A stretch of 64,000 nt of DNA from CATOSD01 sp034422735 (GTDB lineage Bacteria; Chloroflexota; Dehalococcoidia; Lucifugimonadales; CATOSD01). Below, piece by piece: positions 16,579 through 25,736 of the stretch. The translations under genes and the position numbers were made by a program. How positions within the stretch are numbered: position 1 is the first letter of the stretch; every line of letters starts with the position of its first letter. The stretch is from contig DAOUJL010000076.1 of the NCBI GenBank assembly GCA_034422735.1, positions 1-64,000 on the forward strand, in the 5' to 3' direction. The notes under the pieces were generated by a model. The model was not told the DNA's origin. It made no database searches and saw only the letters and a list, made by a program, of their open reading frames with translations.

Positions 16579-17544
16579 ATGCTTACCCGCTCGATGGCCA
16601 CATACGCACCCCGCAGAAACGCCGTCCTCATCCTGGCCGCCATCGTACTCGCGGCTGTCTGCGCTCTCGCGCCACACGGAACGGCGGGAGCGCAGGACCA
16701 CAGCGCCGAGCGCGCCTTCTCCGCCGCGTGGGTGGAGCCCGGCGGCCGGCTGGAGGTGTCCATATCGGCGGCGGGCTACGGCGCGTTCGCGCAGGTGGTG
16801 GAGACGCTGCCGGCCGGTTTCGGGTACGAGGGCTCGGACCTCCCGGACGCGTCGGTGTCGGTCGAGGGCCGGACGGTCACGTTCTTGCTATTGGAATCCA
16901 GCAGCTTCACCTACACCGTGTCCGCTCCATCCGAGGAGGGCACGTACACCTTTTCGGGGACCATCAGCAACCAGATCAGGCTGCCGCGGCCCGTAACGGG
17001 CGACGCCGAGGTGAATGTGGGCACGCCGCCCACGCCGACGGCGACGCCAACTCCCACACCGGAACCGACCGCTACTCCCGAACCGACGGCCACTCCGACG
17101 CCCACACCCGAGCCGACCGCCACTCCGACGCCCACGCCCGAGCCGACGGCTACCCCAACTCCCACGCCGACGATCACGCCGACTGCCGCGCCGATCGCGA
17201 CCCGGACCGCGACGCCCACGCCGACGGCCCTACCGACGGCCACGTTCACTCCGAGGCCGCTGCCGACTGCGGCGGTCGCGCCGACCTCGGAGCCGGCGGC
17301 CGCGGCCACTCCGACCTCGGAGCCGGCGACGACGCCGGCCGCGGCTGTCGTGGCGTCGGCCGGCTCGCCGGGAGACGTCGAAGTGGCCGCTTCGCCCGCG
17401 ACGACCGCAGCGACCGCAGCACCGGCGGACGGCGGCGGCGAGGCAGCGTCCGCGGTGGGAGTGGTGCTCGCGGTGGTGCTGCTCGTCGGCGTGGGTGTCG
17501 GCGTGGTAGCGATCGTCCTGCTCCTCCGCAGGCGGCACGCCTAA
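16579..17544 (+). CDS. Membrane-anchored surface protein with Thr/Pro stalk
   Basis: This 321-residue protein has a signal peptide (to about residue 38, TAGAQ), then a globular beta domain at about 40-140 (WVEPGGRLEVSISAAGYG; VETLPAGFGYEGSDLP). A long low-complexity stalk of TPTPTPEPTAT units follows (about 148-240), then an Ala/Thr region, and a C-terminal membrane helix at about 290-316 ending RRRHA. It starts directly after the stop of the dockerin-bearing gene, so the two are translationally coupled. The globular domain could be a partner for the upstream protein's dockerin-like end, but that is speculation. Confidence 0.75.
   Translation: MLTRSMATYAPRRNAVLILAAIVLAAVCALAPHGTAGAQDHSAERAFSAAWVEPGGRLEVSISAAGYGAFAQVVETLPAGFGYEGSDLPDASVSVEGRTVTFLLLESSSFTYTVSAPSEEGTYTFSGTISNQIRLPRPVTGDAEVNVGTPPTPTATPTPTPEPTATPEPTATPTPTPEPTATPTPTPEPTATPTPTPTITPTAAPIATRTATPTPTALPTATFTPRPLPTAAVAPTSEPAAAATPTSEPATTPAAAVVASAGSPGDVEVAASPATTAATAAPADGGGEAASAVGVVLAVVLLVGVGVGVVAIVLLLRRRHA
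17030..17240 (+). repeat. Low-complexity array coding for the Thr/Pro/Glu stalk
   Basis: Repeats of CCCACGCCCGAGCCGACCGC type units code for the TPTPEPTAT stalk of the surface protein. Confidence 0.7.
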
Positions 17545-17548
17545 GTCA

Positions 17549-17600
17549 TCACCCCCATCCTAACCTTCCCCCTGCGAGGGGGAAGGGACTTATCGGATAG
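17549..17600 (-). repeat. Palindromic repeat R6 (minus orientation) between convergent genes
   Basis: The hairpin CTTCCCCCT-GCG-AGGGGGAAG carries the extension TTATCGGATAGCCC, found again in mirrored form at 45076-45131. It lies between the convergent ends of the surface-protein gene and mgtE and could act as a bidirectional terminator. Confidence 0.75.
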
Positions 17601-17603
17601 CCC

Positions 17604-19013
17604 CTACGTGAGCAGGCCGAGCGAGGCGGTGGCGATTCCCAGGAACAGCAGGAAGCCGAACACGTCCGTGGCGGTGGTTACGACCACCGCCGACGCCACC
17701 GCCGGGTCCTGTCCGATTCTGCGCAGGAACAGCGGCACCGCGGCCCCCACCGACCCGGCGATGATCATGTTGCCCAGCATCGCCACCCCGAGCACGAGGC
17801 TCAGCCCGGGGTTCTGCTTCCAAACGAACGCGATGACAGCCACGAGCACTCCCAGCCAGACCCCGTGAAGCAGCCCGAGCAGCGCCTCCCGGAACAGGAG
17901 CCGCCGCGCCTCGACGCCGGCAAGCTCGCCCAGCGCGATCGCCCTCACGATGAGCGTGAGCGTCTGCGTGCCGCCGATGCCGCCCTGCCCGGCGACCACG
18001 GGCAGGAACGCCGCGAGCACGACCACCTGGGCCAGCGTCGATTCGAACAGCGCCACGGTCGCCGCCGCCAGGAACGTGGTGCCCAGGTTGACGGTGAGCC
18101 AGGGGAGGCGCGAGCGGATCGAGCCGGTCAGCGGGCCGTCCACTGTTTCGCCGGCGACGTTGGCCACCTGCTGCATCTGGCGCGTGTCCTGCTCGACCGT
18201 GACGCCGAGCAGCGCGTCCGCCAGGATCACGCCCGTCAGACGGCCGCCGTCGACCACCGGAAGCTGCGACAGGTTGTAGTGCCGCCGTAGCCGGGCGCAC
18301 TCCTCGGCGGGCGTGTCGGCGGTCACCGTGGCCACTATGGGCGACGCTACGTCCCGTATCGGCGTCGAGTCGTCGGCGAGGGCCAGGTCCACCATGCTCA
18401 CCTGGCCGGCCAGCTCGCCGCCGCTCAGAACGTACACGTGCGTGAGCATGTCTCGCGTCTCCGCCAGGTTCGCCAGGTTCCGCCGGGCCGATTCGGCGAG
18501 GCCGTCGACGTCTACCGTCGGCAACTCCCCGACCATGAGAGACCCCGCCGTGTCCGGCCCGTGGGCGAGCGCCTCTTCGTCGGCCAGCGGCCGGTCGAGC
18601 GCCTCGGCCACGTCGTGGGGACGCAGGAAGGGCAAGCGCCGCAGCGTCGCCAGCGCCTGGGCGGGGTGTAGCTGGCCGAACACGAGGGAGAGCACCTTCA
18701 CGCCGAGGCGGGTGCCCACTCGTCCGGCCTCGACGGGGTTCATCTGCCTGAGCATCCAGGCGACCGTCTCCGGCGACATCACCCGGACCATCGCCTCCCT
18801 GCTCTGCCTCGGAAGGCTCACCACGATACTCCCCATGTCCGCGGGATGCAGGTAGCGGATCAGCTCCCAGGCGGCGCTCTCCCGCCCCGCCTTGACGAGA
18901 CGCTGGACCTCGCCGGAGATTTCCTCCACCCTGTCCAGCGAAATCGCGATGGGCTGCCCGAGGCCGCCATCGCGGGACCGCGTTCTATCGGGATTCATGG
19001 GATCGAATGTCAT
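17604..19013 (-). CDS. mgtE: Magnesium transporter MgtE
   Basis: This 469-residue protein has the MgtE order: a helical MgtE_N domain (about 30-135), two CBS domains (about 140-265, DMLTHVYVLSGGELAG and LSQLPVVDGGRLTGVI), a connecting helix, and five membrane helices (about 300-468) with VVAGQGGIGGTQT in the pore region. It takes up Mg2+; the N and CBS domains close the channel when Mg2+ is high. It is transcribed alone, divergently from the DUF1801 gene. The 100-bp gap is too short for a known Mg2+ riboswitch. Confidence 0.95.
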   Translation of the reverse strand: MTFDPMNPDRTRSRDGGLGQPIAISLDRVEEISGEVQRLVKAGRESAAWELIRYLHPADMGSIVVSLPRQSREAMVRVMSPETVAWMLRQMNPVEAGRVGTRLGVKVLSLVFGQLHPAQALATLRRLPFLRPHDVAEALDRPLADEEALAHGPDTAGSLMVGELPTVDVDGLAESARRNLANLAETRDMLTHVYVLSGGELAGQVSMVDLALADDSTPIRDVASPIVATVTADTPAEECARLRRHYNLSQLPVVDGGRLTGVILADALLGVTVEQDTRQMQQVANVAGETVDGPLTGSIRSRLPWLTVNLGTTFLAAATVALFESTLAQVVVLAAFLPVVAGQGGIGGTQTLTLIVRAIALGELAGVEARRLLFREALLGLLHGVWLGVLVAVIAFVWKQNPGLSLVLGVAMLGNMIIAGSVGAAVPLFLRRIGQDPAVASAVVVTTATDVFGFLLFLGIATASLGLLT

Positions 19014-19077
19014 CTGCCAACTCCTGGGCGCCGAACTTCACGCGCCGCCGTACCCTAGCGAAACAAGCACGCACCAG

Positions 19078-19083
19078 TATAAT
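19078..19083 (+). promoter_or_regulatory. -10 box TATAAT in the mgtE/DUF1801 divergent region
   Basis: TATAAT (19078-19083) overlaps a minus-strand TATACT (19081-19076), so the two divergent genes may use overlapping -10 boxes. No clear -35 was found for either direction. Confidence 0.4.
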
Positions 19084-19121
19084 CGGATAGTCCCATACCG
19101 ATTGATGGAGGAGTGAGACCG

Positions 19122-19601
19122 ATGGCACGCAAGGCGCCCAGAAGATCGATGAAGGCGGGAAGAGACTACGGAACCCTGGCGGCCGATGGTAAGACGGTGC
19201 TGCTTTCGGGCGGCAACCCGCAGATCGCCAAGGGGGACGGCGACGCGCCGGTGCAGGCTTACATCGCGGCCATGCCGGAGTGGAAGAGCGAGCTGGGGCG
19301 GAGGCTGGACGACCTGATAGTGCGCAACGCGCCCGGCGTGCGCAAGGCGGTGAGGTGGAACTCGCCCTTCTACGGCATCGAGGGCCAGGGCTGGTTCGTG
19401 AGCTTCCACGTCTTCGCCCGCTACGTGAAGGTGACGTTCCTCAACGGCGCGGAACTGAGCCCCGAACCGCCCGGTTCGGGCAAGGACCCGGACTCGCGCT
19501 GGGTCGACGTCTACGAGGGCGGACTCGACGAGGAGCAGTTTTCGGAGTGGGTCCGCCAGTCGGCCGCCATTCCCGGCTGGGAGGGTTTCGACACGCTGTG
19601 A
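19122..19601 (+). CDS. DUF1801 domain-containing protein
   Basis: This 159-residue protein contains a YdhG/DUF1801-like core (about 45-150): MPEWKSELGRRLDDLIVRN, then APGVRKAVRWNSPFYGIEG and FHVFARYVKVTFLNG. The fold is related to frataxin-like domains; the biochemical role is unknown. The ATG at 19122 has GGAGGAG 8 bp upstream. A GTG 9 bp earlier lies within the Shine-Dalgarno and is unlikely to be used. Confidence 0.85.
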   Translation: MARKAPRRSMKAGRDYGTLAADGKTVLLSGGNPQIAKGDGDAPVQAYIAAMPEWKSELGRRLDDLIVRNAPGVRKAVRWNSPFYGIEGQGWFVSFHVFARYVKVTFLNGAELSPEPPGSGKDPDSRWVDVYEGGLDEEQFSEWVRQSAAIPGWEGFDTL

Positions 19602-19677
19602 AGTTCGGAGCCGTGTACGGCAACAGGCCGCGCCCACTGAGCGCGGACGCAGCCTGTCTTGTCTTCGAGCGGCGGCG

Positions 19678-19866
19678 CTAGAGGCCGTGTACTTCCCCAC
19701 GAGCGCGGACTTCGTCGTAGTCCTCGTACGCTACGAACTCCTCGAAGCCGGGCCTGCTCATGATCTTGAGCATCGCGCGCTCCAACTCCCGCTTTTCGGG
19801 CGTCCACTCGTAGGCCTTGACCCTGTCGTTACCGCCCTGCCGATAGCGAATGACCAGTCCTGCCAT
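19678..19866 (-). CDS. Small conserved-looking protein of unknown function
   Basis: This is a 62-residue protein, MAGLVIRYRQGGNDRVKAYE at the N-terminus, then a charged helix-rich C-terminus. ATG 19866 has GGAGGGAG about 6 bp upstream, better than a longer frame to 19947 that adds a charged tail. It is convergent with the DUF1801 gene. No family is recognised. Confidence 0.5.
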   Translation of the reverse strand: MAGLVIRYRQGGNDRVKAYEWTPEKRELERAMLKIMSRPGFEEFVAYEDYDEVRARGEVHGL

Positions 19867-20122
19867 CTCTTGCTCCCTCCAGGTGCTGAGTTTCCGCGCC
19901 TCGTTCCGGCGCCCCGCTTCAGAGTCTTGTTTGCTATCACGCGTCACCTGTTCTCAGGTTGTAACCTTAATGTTTCCACCGTCGAAACGCCGGTGTCTAG
20001 GCCACAGAATCGCAATTTCGGGCATTTCGGGGCGCTCTGGCAGGCACTCACCTTGACGAAGCGGCGACCTCTACTCGGAAGAGGGCAGGTGTTCACGGGT
20101 GGCGCGCGAGTTCGCTCACCCA

Positions 20123-20151
20123 TTGCGGCGGCCCGGCGCCCCATCTATATT
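20123..20151 (+). promoter_or_regulatory. Promoter of the glutamine-synthetase-family gene, TTGCGG-17-TATATT
   Basis: -35 TTGCGG (20123-20128) and -10 TATATT (20146-20151) are 17 bp apart. The bases TGATTGCGCGC after the -10 match those after the promoter at 11948-11976. The rest of the 345-bp gap (19867-20211) shows nothing clear. Confidence 0.55.
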
Positions 20152-20211
20152 TGATTGCGCGCGACCTGGCCGGCGGGCCGGAATCTACACACGCCAGGGA
20201 AGGGGAAGGCG

Positions 20212-21594
20212 ATGACACGAGGCATGATGGACGTCGAGGCGCTGCGGTCCGCGGTCGCCGATGGCTCGGTGGACACGGTGATTCTGGCGTGCCCGGACCA
20301 CTACGGGCGGCTGGTCGGCAAGCGGCTGGATGCCTCGTTCTTCCTCACGGACGTGGAGGAGGGCACGCACGCCTGCGACTACCTTCTCACCGTGGACATG
20401 GAGATGGAGCCGGTGGAGGGCTACGAGTTCTCGAACTGGGAGCGCGGCTACGGAGACCTGCGACTGGCCCCGGACCTGGCGACGATGCGGAGGCTGACGT
20501 GGCTTGACAGGACCGCGCTGGTAATCTGCGACGCCGAGCTGGAGCCGGGCGGCGAGCCGGTTGCCGTCGCGCCCCGCTCGATCCTGCGCCGGCAGGTGGA
20601 GCGGCTGCGCAGCCGCGGGTTCGTCGCCAAGGCGGGATCGGAGCTGGAGTACTACCAGTTCCGCACGTCCTACGAGGACGCCGCCCGCGACGGCTACCGG
20701 CACATGCGTGAGGCGGGCTGGTACATCGAGGACTACCAGCTTCTGCAGGGGACCCGGAGCGAGGACATGAACGGCGCGTTTCGCCGCCACCTCGCCGCGT
20801 CCGGGGTGCCGGTCGAGTCGACCAAGGGAGAGTTCGGGCGCGGCCAGCACGAGCTGAACATCCGCTACGCGCCGGTGCTGGAGATGGCGGACCGCCACCT
20901 GGTGCTGAAGCAGGCGGTGAAAGAGATTTCGGACCGGATGGGGTGTAGCGTCACCTTCATGGCGAAGCCGGACGCCGGGCAGGCGGGTTCGAGCTCCCAC
21001 CTGCACCTGAGCCTGTGGACCGACAGGAACGGCGAGCAAGTCAACGCTTTCGCCGGAGACGGAGACCTTTCCGGCATCGCGTGCTCGGACGAGTTTCGCT
21101 GGTTCCTGGGCGGGTGGATGCGGTACGCGGCGGAGATGATGGTGTGCTACGCGCCGACCGTGAACTCGTACAAGCGCTTCATGGCCAGGAGCTGGGCACC
21201 GACGGCGCTGGCGTGGGCGCCGGACAACCGCACCGCCGGGTTCCGGGTCGTGGGCGCGGGACCGGGCCTGCGGATCGAGTGCAGGGTTCCGGGCGCGGAC
21301 GTGAACCCCTACCTGGCCTACTCGGCGGCCATCGCGTCGGGTCTGGCGGGCATCGAGCAGCGCGTCGAGCCGCCGTCCGCGTACATCGGCGACGTGTACT
21401 CCGCGCCCGCCGAGACGATGCTGCCGCGCAGCCTGGAGGCCGCGGTCGAGTCGTTCAGCGGCAGCGACCTTGCGCGCTCCGCGTTCGGCGCGGGCGTGGT
21501 GGCGCACTACGCCCACTTCTTCGCCAGCGAGGCGGAGGCGTACCGGCGCGCCGTGACGGACTGGGAGCGCGCCCGCTACTTCGAGCGCATCTAG
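20212..21594 (+). CDS. Glutamine synthetase family protein (gamma-glutamyl ligase)
   Basis: This 460-residue protein has the beta-grasp N-domain (about 1-110) and the catalytic domain. Visible motifs are KAGSELEYYQF (metal-binding Glu region, about 142), FGRGQHELNIRYAP (about 208), the ATP-binding KPDAGQAGSSSHLHLSLW (about 250) and VNSYKRF (about 318). The divergence suggests a ligase for an amine other than ammonia, as in gamma-glutamylputrescine synthetases, rather than housekeeping GlnA. The adenylylation-loop Tyr is not obvious. ATG 20212 follows GGGAAGG. Confidence 0.85.
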   Translation: MTRGMMDVEALRSAVADGSVDTVILACPDHYGRLVGKRLDASFFLTDVEEGTHACDYLLTVDMEMEPVEGYEFSNWERGYGDLRLAPDLATMRRLTWLDRTALVICDAELEPGGEPVAVAPRSILRRQVERLRSRGFVAKAGSELEYYQFRTSYEDAARDGYRHMREAGWYIEDYQLLQGTRSEDMNGAFRRHLAASGVPVESTKGEFGRGQHELNIRYAPVLEMADRHLVLKQAVKEISDRMGCSVTFMAKPDAGQAGSSSHLHLSLWTDRNGEQVNAFAGDGDLSGIACSDEFRWFLGGWMRYAAEMMVCYAPTVNSYKRFMARSWAPTALAWAPDNRTAGFRVVGAGPGLRIECRVPGADVNPYLAYSAAIASGLAGIEQRVEPPSAYIGDVYSAPAETMLPRSLEAAVESFSGSDLARSAFGAGVVAHYAHFFASEAEAYRRAVTDWERARYFERI

Positions 21595-21671
21595 CGCGGC
21601 GGAGTCACACCGAACGGCCCCACTTATGGCTCGGATTCCCGCGCCTGACTATCGATGAGAAAGGACTGTAC

Positions 21672-22076
21672 ATGGAACCGCGAATCAGCATAATCACCCT
21701 GGGAGTGACGGACCTGCCCCGCTCCATCGAGTTCTACCGGGACGGGCTTGGGTTGCCCCTCCGCCACGAGGAGGACACCGAGTCCATCGCGTTCTTCGAG
21801 CTGCGCGGCACCTGGCTGGCGCTGTACCCCCGCGACGCGCTGGCGGACGACGCCCAGGTGCCGACAGAGGGCAGCGGCTTTTCGGGCGTGACCCTGGCGC
21901 ACAACGTCCGCACGCGGGAGGAGGTGGACGCCGTGCTGGCGGAGGCGGTGGCCGCGGGCGCCACGCTGGTCAAGCCGGCACAGGACGTGTTCTGGGGCGG
22001 CTACTCCGGCTACTTCACCGACCCGGAGGGCTACCTGTGGGAGGTCGCCTGGAACCCCTACTTCCCCATCGAGTGA
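21672..22076 (+). CDS. VOC family (glyoxalase/bleomycin-resistance-like) protein
   Basis: This 134-residue protein has two beta-alpha-beta-beta-beta units. It opens ISIITLGVTDLPRSIEFYRD and ends DPEGYLWEVAWNP, a standard VOC pattern. ATG 21672 has AAGGA about 9 bp upstream. It follows the glutamine-synthetase-like gene at 77 bp and may be co-transcribed. The substrate is unknown. Confidence 0.85.
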   Translation: MEPRISIITLGVTDLPRSIEFYRDGLGLPLRHEEDTESIAFFELRGTWLALYPRDALADDAQVPTEGSGFSGVTLAHNVRTREEVDAVLAEAVAAGATLVKPAQDVFWGGYSGYFTDPEGYLWEVAWNPYFPIE

Positions 22077-22079
22077 GGC

Positions 22080-25000
22080 TTAGCGGCGCAGCACCCTATC
22101 GAGCGACTCTCGGATTCTGTCGAGGTATTCGCTCCAGATGTTGTCGCTCCATTTCTGCTCTTCCGGGCCTACGTGGCCCGGCAGCCCCTCGAAGGTGAAG
22201 TTTCTCCTGATGTCGGGGTGGAAGTAGAGCCGGTCCGCCGCCGCCACGCGCCCCCGCCGGCGCTGCGGCTGGAACCCATAGGCGCGCAGGAACGCGTTCG
22301 CCTGTACAACGGATATCTGCTGCGTTTCGTGCCACTGGTTCAGAATGCGCTGGAAATCGCTCGCCGACAGATAGCCTCTCGTAACGTCCGCCATCTGCAG
22401 CGCCAGGTCGCGATACGGCTCGCCCTCGCGCCTGTACCTGGCCTGCCGGGACGCCTGCAGCACCCGATACAGGCCAAGGCTCAGGCCGAGCATAAACAGC
22501 GGAGTGCTCCTCAACAGCCACGTGGGGAACCAGTCCAGGGGCACCCAGTCCTCGTCGTCGGTCCAGCCGTCGCCGTCGGTGTCGGGGTTGGTCGGATCGG
22601 TGTTCACGGTGTACGAGATGCCCAGCAGCGAACGCTTGAAACCCGTCTTCTCTTCGCCGTCCGTCTTCCCATCGCCGTCGGAGTCCGCGTTGGCAGGGTC
22701 GGTGCTCAGCGTCCGCTCGTCGCCGTCCGAGATGCCGTCGCCGTCGGTGTCAGAGAGCGCCGGATTGCTCCCACCCTTGGCCTCCTCGCCGTCGTCGATG
22801 CCGTCGCCGTCCGAATCGACCGCGGTGGGATTTATGGACCATGTCTCGCCCTCGTACTCTACTCCGTTCACCTCGTCGAAGTCGGTGAGGCCGTCGCCGT
22901 CGGTGTCGGGAGCGTTGGGATTGGTAATCGCGACGGTCTGGCTATCCTCGATGGATATGACGAACCCAGCGATCTCGGCAGCGTCCGTTAGATTATCGCC
23001 GTCCGAGTCGGTGTTCAGCGGGTTCGTGACGTAGACGACCTCCTCACCGCCCACCTCGACTCTCGATCCCTCCACCTCGGCGCGGTCCTGAAGCGTGTCG
23101 CCATCGGTGTCGACGCTCAACGGGTCCGTCGTGAGTTCCCTCTCGCGCAGGTCCGAGAGCCCGTCGCCGTCTGTATCGGCTCGGCCCGGATGCGTCGGAA
23201 GCAGGGACTGCGAGTCCGAAGGGTCGGGGCGATTGATCTCGTCGCCGTCGCCTATCGAGTCGCCGTCGGTGTCCGCGGAGCAGGGGTCGGAGCCGATCAG
23301 GCCCAGATTTCCGCCGTCCAGGAGTTCGAGATATTCCGGCCCGTCCAGCAGGCCGTCGCCGTCGGTGTCCGCTTCGGTGGGGCTGGTGCACAGGTCGATC
23401 TCCGTCTGGTCGTCCAGGCGGTCGTTGTCGGTGTCGACGCCCGTGCAGTTGGTGAGGTTCTGGTGCTCGAGCGGATCGGACAGCCCGTCCCCGTCGGTAT
23501 CCGCCAGTTGCGGGCTGCACCCGTGGCTGAACTCGAGGTTGTCTCTCAGGCCGTCGCCGTCGGTGTCGGCCCGGGTGGGGTCGCTCTGCTCAACCTGTTC
23601 CCTGCCCCGCACCTCCAGCTTGATTCCCTCTCGTTCCCTGTTGTCCGAGAGCCCGTCGTCGTCGGTGTCGGTGTCGTTGGGGTCGGTCTTGACGACGACA
23701 TTCACGCCGCCGATGGTCAGGGTGTAGCCCTCGACTTCCTCCAGGTCGGTGAGGCCGTCGCCGTCGGTGTCGGCGACCGTCAGGCCGGTCATGTGGGTGC
23801 GCAGCTCGGCGCCGTCTGAGAGCCCGTCGCCGTCGGTGTCGCTCAGCAGGGGGTTCGTATGCGGCTCGGCGACCTCCTCGCCGTCGGTGAGGCCGTCGCC
23901 GTCGGTGTCTTCCAATAGCGGGTTCGGCGACACCTGGATTTCCGTGCCCAGGGGCGAGATGGTGAACCCCCGCACCTCGTCGCCGTCGGTGAGCTTATCG
24001 CCGTCCGTGTCCGTGAGGTTGGGGTCGGTGTTGTACCTGTTCACCTCTTCGCCGTCGGTGAGGCCGTCGGTGTCCGTGTCTCTTTTCAGAGGGTCGGTTT
24101 CGTGAGTCCTCACCTCGGGACCGTCCTCGAGCCCATCGTCGTCGGTGTCGGGATCCAGGGCGTCGGTCAGGCGCTCGAGCACCTCTTCGCTGTCGGACAG
24201 GCCGTCGCCGTCGCTGTCGCTCAGCAGCGGGTTGGTCTCGTGGGCGTTGACCTCGTCGCCGTCGCCGAGGCCGTCGCCATCGGTGTCTCTCTCATTCGGC
24301 TGCGTGCGGTGCACGTTTATCTCGTCCTGGTCGAGAAGCCCGTCGCCGTCGCTGTCGCCGGAGGTGGGACTGGTCCCACTTCTGACTTCGGAGGCGTCAT
24401 CCAGCCCGTCGCCGTCGGTGTCTTTCTTCAGAGGGTCGGTGAAGTGCGTGTTCACCTCGTCGCCGTCGGTGAGCGTGTCGCCGTCCGTGTCCGGCAGGAG
24501 CGGATTGATGCTGCGGTCCACTTCGAACTTGTCCGTAAGGCCGTCGCCGTCGGTGTCTTTTTTCAGGGGGTCGGTGAGATGTTCGTTGATTTCGTCGGAG
24601 TCCGAAAGCGCGTCGCCATCGGTGTCGGTCGATACCGGGCTCGTCTTGTGCGTGTTCACCTCGACGCCGTCATCCAGGCCGTCGCCGTCGGTGTCTTTGT
24701 TCGCCGGGAGCGTGCCTTCCTCTATTTCCTCGGAGTCGGTGAGGCCGTCGTTGTCGGTGTCCATCTTGTTAGGGTCGGAGCCGTGGCGATCGACCTCGTC
24801 GCCGTCCGAGAGCCCGTCGCCGTCGGTATCGGCGACCTTGGGCTTGGTGTTGTGGGTGTTGATCTCCTCGCCGTCGGTGAGGCCGTCGTCGTCGCTGTCC
24901 ACGTCGTTGGGATTCGTGCTATGCCGGGTTATCTCGGCGGAGTCGGTCAGCCCGTCGGCGTCGGTATCGGCCAGCGTGGGATTGGTGCCGTGGGTATTCA

Positions 25001-25736
25001 CCTCCGCCGCGTCGGTGAGGCCGTCACCGTCGCTGTCCGCAGCGTTTGGATTGGAGCGGTGGGTGTTCACCTCGGCAGCGTCGCCGAGGCCATCGTCGTC
25101 GCTGTCCGGGTCCTTGGGATCGGTGCGGTGGGTGTTCACCTCGGCGCCGTCGGTGAGACCGTCGCTGTCCGAGTCGTCCTTATTCGGATCGGTGCGATGG
25201 GTATTCACCTCGGCGCCGTCGTTGAGGCCGTCGTTGTCGCTATCGTCGTCGTTGGGGTTGGTGGCGGAGACGTTGGCCGGGGGGTTGATCTCCGCGAAGT
25301 CGCTGAGGCCGTCGTTGTCGCTGTCGGCTCTGTTGGGATTGGTCTGGTGATTTCTGATCTCGGCGAAGTCGCTGAGGCCATCGTCATCCGAGTCGTTGTC
25401 TTTCGGGTCGGTGTTGTGAGTGTTGACCTCTTCGCCGTCTTTCAGGCCGTCGTTGTCGGTGTCCGGGTCTCGCGGGTCGGTCCCGTGCGTCGACTCTTGC
25501 GCAAGCGTCAGCCCGTCTCCGTCTTCGTCGCTGGTGGGCGCGGGTGTAGGAGTAGGTGTGACCGTAGGCGTTGACGTGGCCGTATCATGATTACTCTGTT
25601 GCGGCTGCGCTCGAACCGGCGCGTCCACGAGCGTGGTCAGGAGCAGCGGCCCCAGGGCAATCAGGCACAGCGCGAACGCGAACGCGACGCGGACCAGGGC
25701 GGCGGGCATTGCGCGGCGGAACCTGCGGCCGGTCAA
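22080..25736 (-). CDS. Giant thrombospondin-type-3 calcium-repeat surface protein with C-terminal membrane anchor and cytoplasmic domain
   Basis: This 1218-residue protein has a signal peptide (to about residue 43, VRAQ) and a short Thr/Pro linker. More than 30 TSP3-like repeats follow, of the type DTDGDGLTDGEEVNTHxTDP, to about residue 1060. After them come a WTDDEDWVPLDWFP end, one membrane segment (about 1075-1092, LFMLGLSLGLYRVL) and a basic cytoplasmic domain of about 120 residues. The Asp-rich loops should bind many Ca2+ ions and form a stiff rod. The predicted topology puts the rod outside and the C-terminus inside, next to the tubulin-like partner. It is the last gene of the three-gene unit and overlaps the preceding gene by 4 bp (TTG start). 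Confidence 0.85.
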   Translation of the reverse strand: MTGRRFRRAMPAALVRVAFAFALCLIALGPLLLTTLVDAPVRAQPQQSNHDTATSTPTVTPTPTPAPTSDEDGDGLTLAQESTHGTDPRDPDTDNDGLKDGEEVNTHNTDPKDNDSDDDGLSDFAEIRNHQTNPNRADSDNDGLSDFAEINPPANVSATNPNDDDSDNDGLNDGAEVNTHRTDPNKDDSDSDGLTDGAEVNTHRTDPKDPDSDDDGLGDAAEVNTHRSNPNAADSDGDGLTDAAEVNTHGTNPTLADTDADGLTDSAEITRHSTNPNDVDSDDDGLTDGEEINTHNTKPKVADTDGDGLSDGDEVDRHGSDPNKMDTDNDGLTDSEEIEEGTLPANKDTDGDGLDDGVEVNTHKTSPVSTDTDGDALSDSDEINEHLTDPLKKDTDGDGLTDKFEVDRSINPLLPDTDGDTLTDGDEVNTHFTDPLKKDTDGDGLDDASEVRSGTSPTSGDSDGDGLLDQDEINVHRTQPNERDTDGDGLGDGDEVNAHETNPLLSDSDGDGLSDSEEVLERLTDALDPDTDDDGLEDGPEVRTHETDPLKRDTDTDGLTDGEEVNRYNTDPNLTDTDGDKLTDGDEVRGFTISPLGTEIQVSPNPLLEDTDGDGLTDGEEVAEPHTNPLLSDTDGDGLSDGAELRTHMTGLTVADTDGDGLTDLEEVEGYTLTIGGVNVVVKTDPNDTDTDDDGLSDNREREGIKLEVRGREQVEQSDPTRADTDGDGLRDNLEFSHGCSPQLADTDGDGLSDPLEHQNLTNCTGVDTDNDRLDDQTEIDLCTSPTEADTDGDGLLDGPEYLELLDGGNLGLIGSDPCSADTDGDSIGDGDEINRPDPSDSQSLLPTHPGRADTDGDGLSDLRERELTTDPLSVDTDGDTLQDRAEVEGSRVEVGGEEVVYVTNPLNTDSDGDNLTDAAEIAGFVISIEDSQTVAITNPNAPDTDGDGLTDFDEVNGVEYEGETWSINPTAVDSDGDGIDDGEEAKGGSNPALSDTDGDGISDGDERTLSTDPANADSDGDGKTDGEEKTGFKRSLLGISYTVNTDPTNPDTDGDGWTDDEDWVPLDWFPTWLLRSTPLFMLGLSLGLYRVLQASRQARYRREGEPYRDLALQMADVTRGYLSASDFQRILNQWHETQQISVVQANAFLRAYGFQPQRRRGRVAAADRLYFHPDIRRNFTFEGLPGHVGPEEQKWSDNIWSEYLDRIRESLDRVLRR
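22540..25530 (-). repeat. About 3 kb of coding TSP3 repeats
   Basis: Units of about 60-90 bp with the recurring core GCCGTCGCCGTCGGTGTC (plus strand) encode DTDGDG. Unit length varies, so this is a protein-coding array and not a CRISPR array. Confidence 0.85.

Noticed and set aside
22540..25530. Regular repeats suggesting a CRISPR array
   Set aside because: Units vary in length, keep one reading frame and encode DxDxDG calcium loops; no unique spacers and no cas genes.
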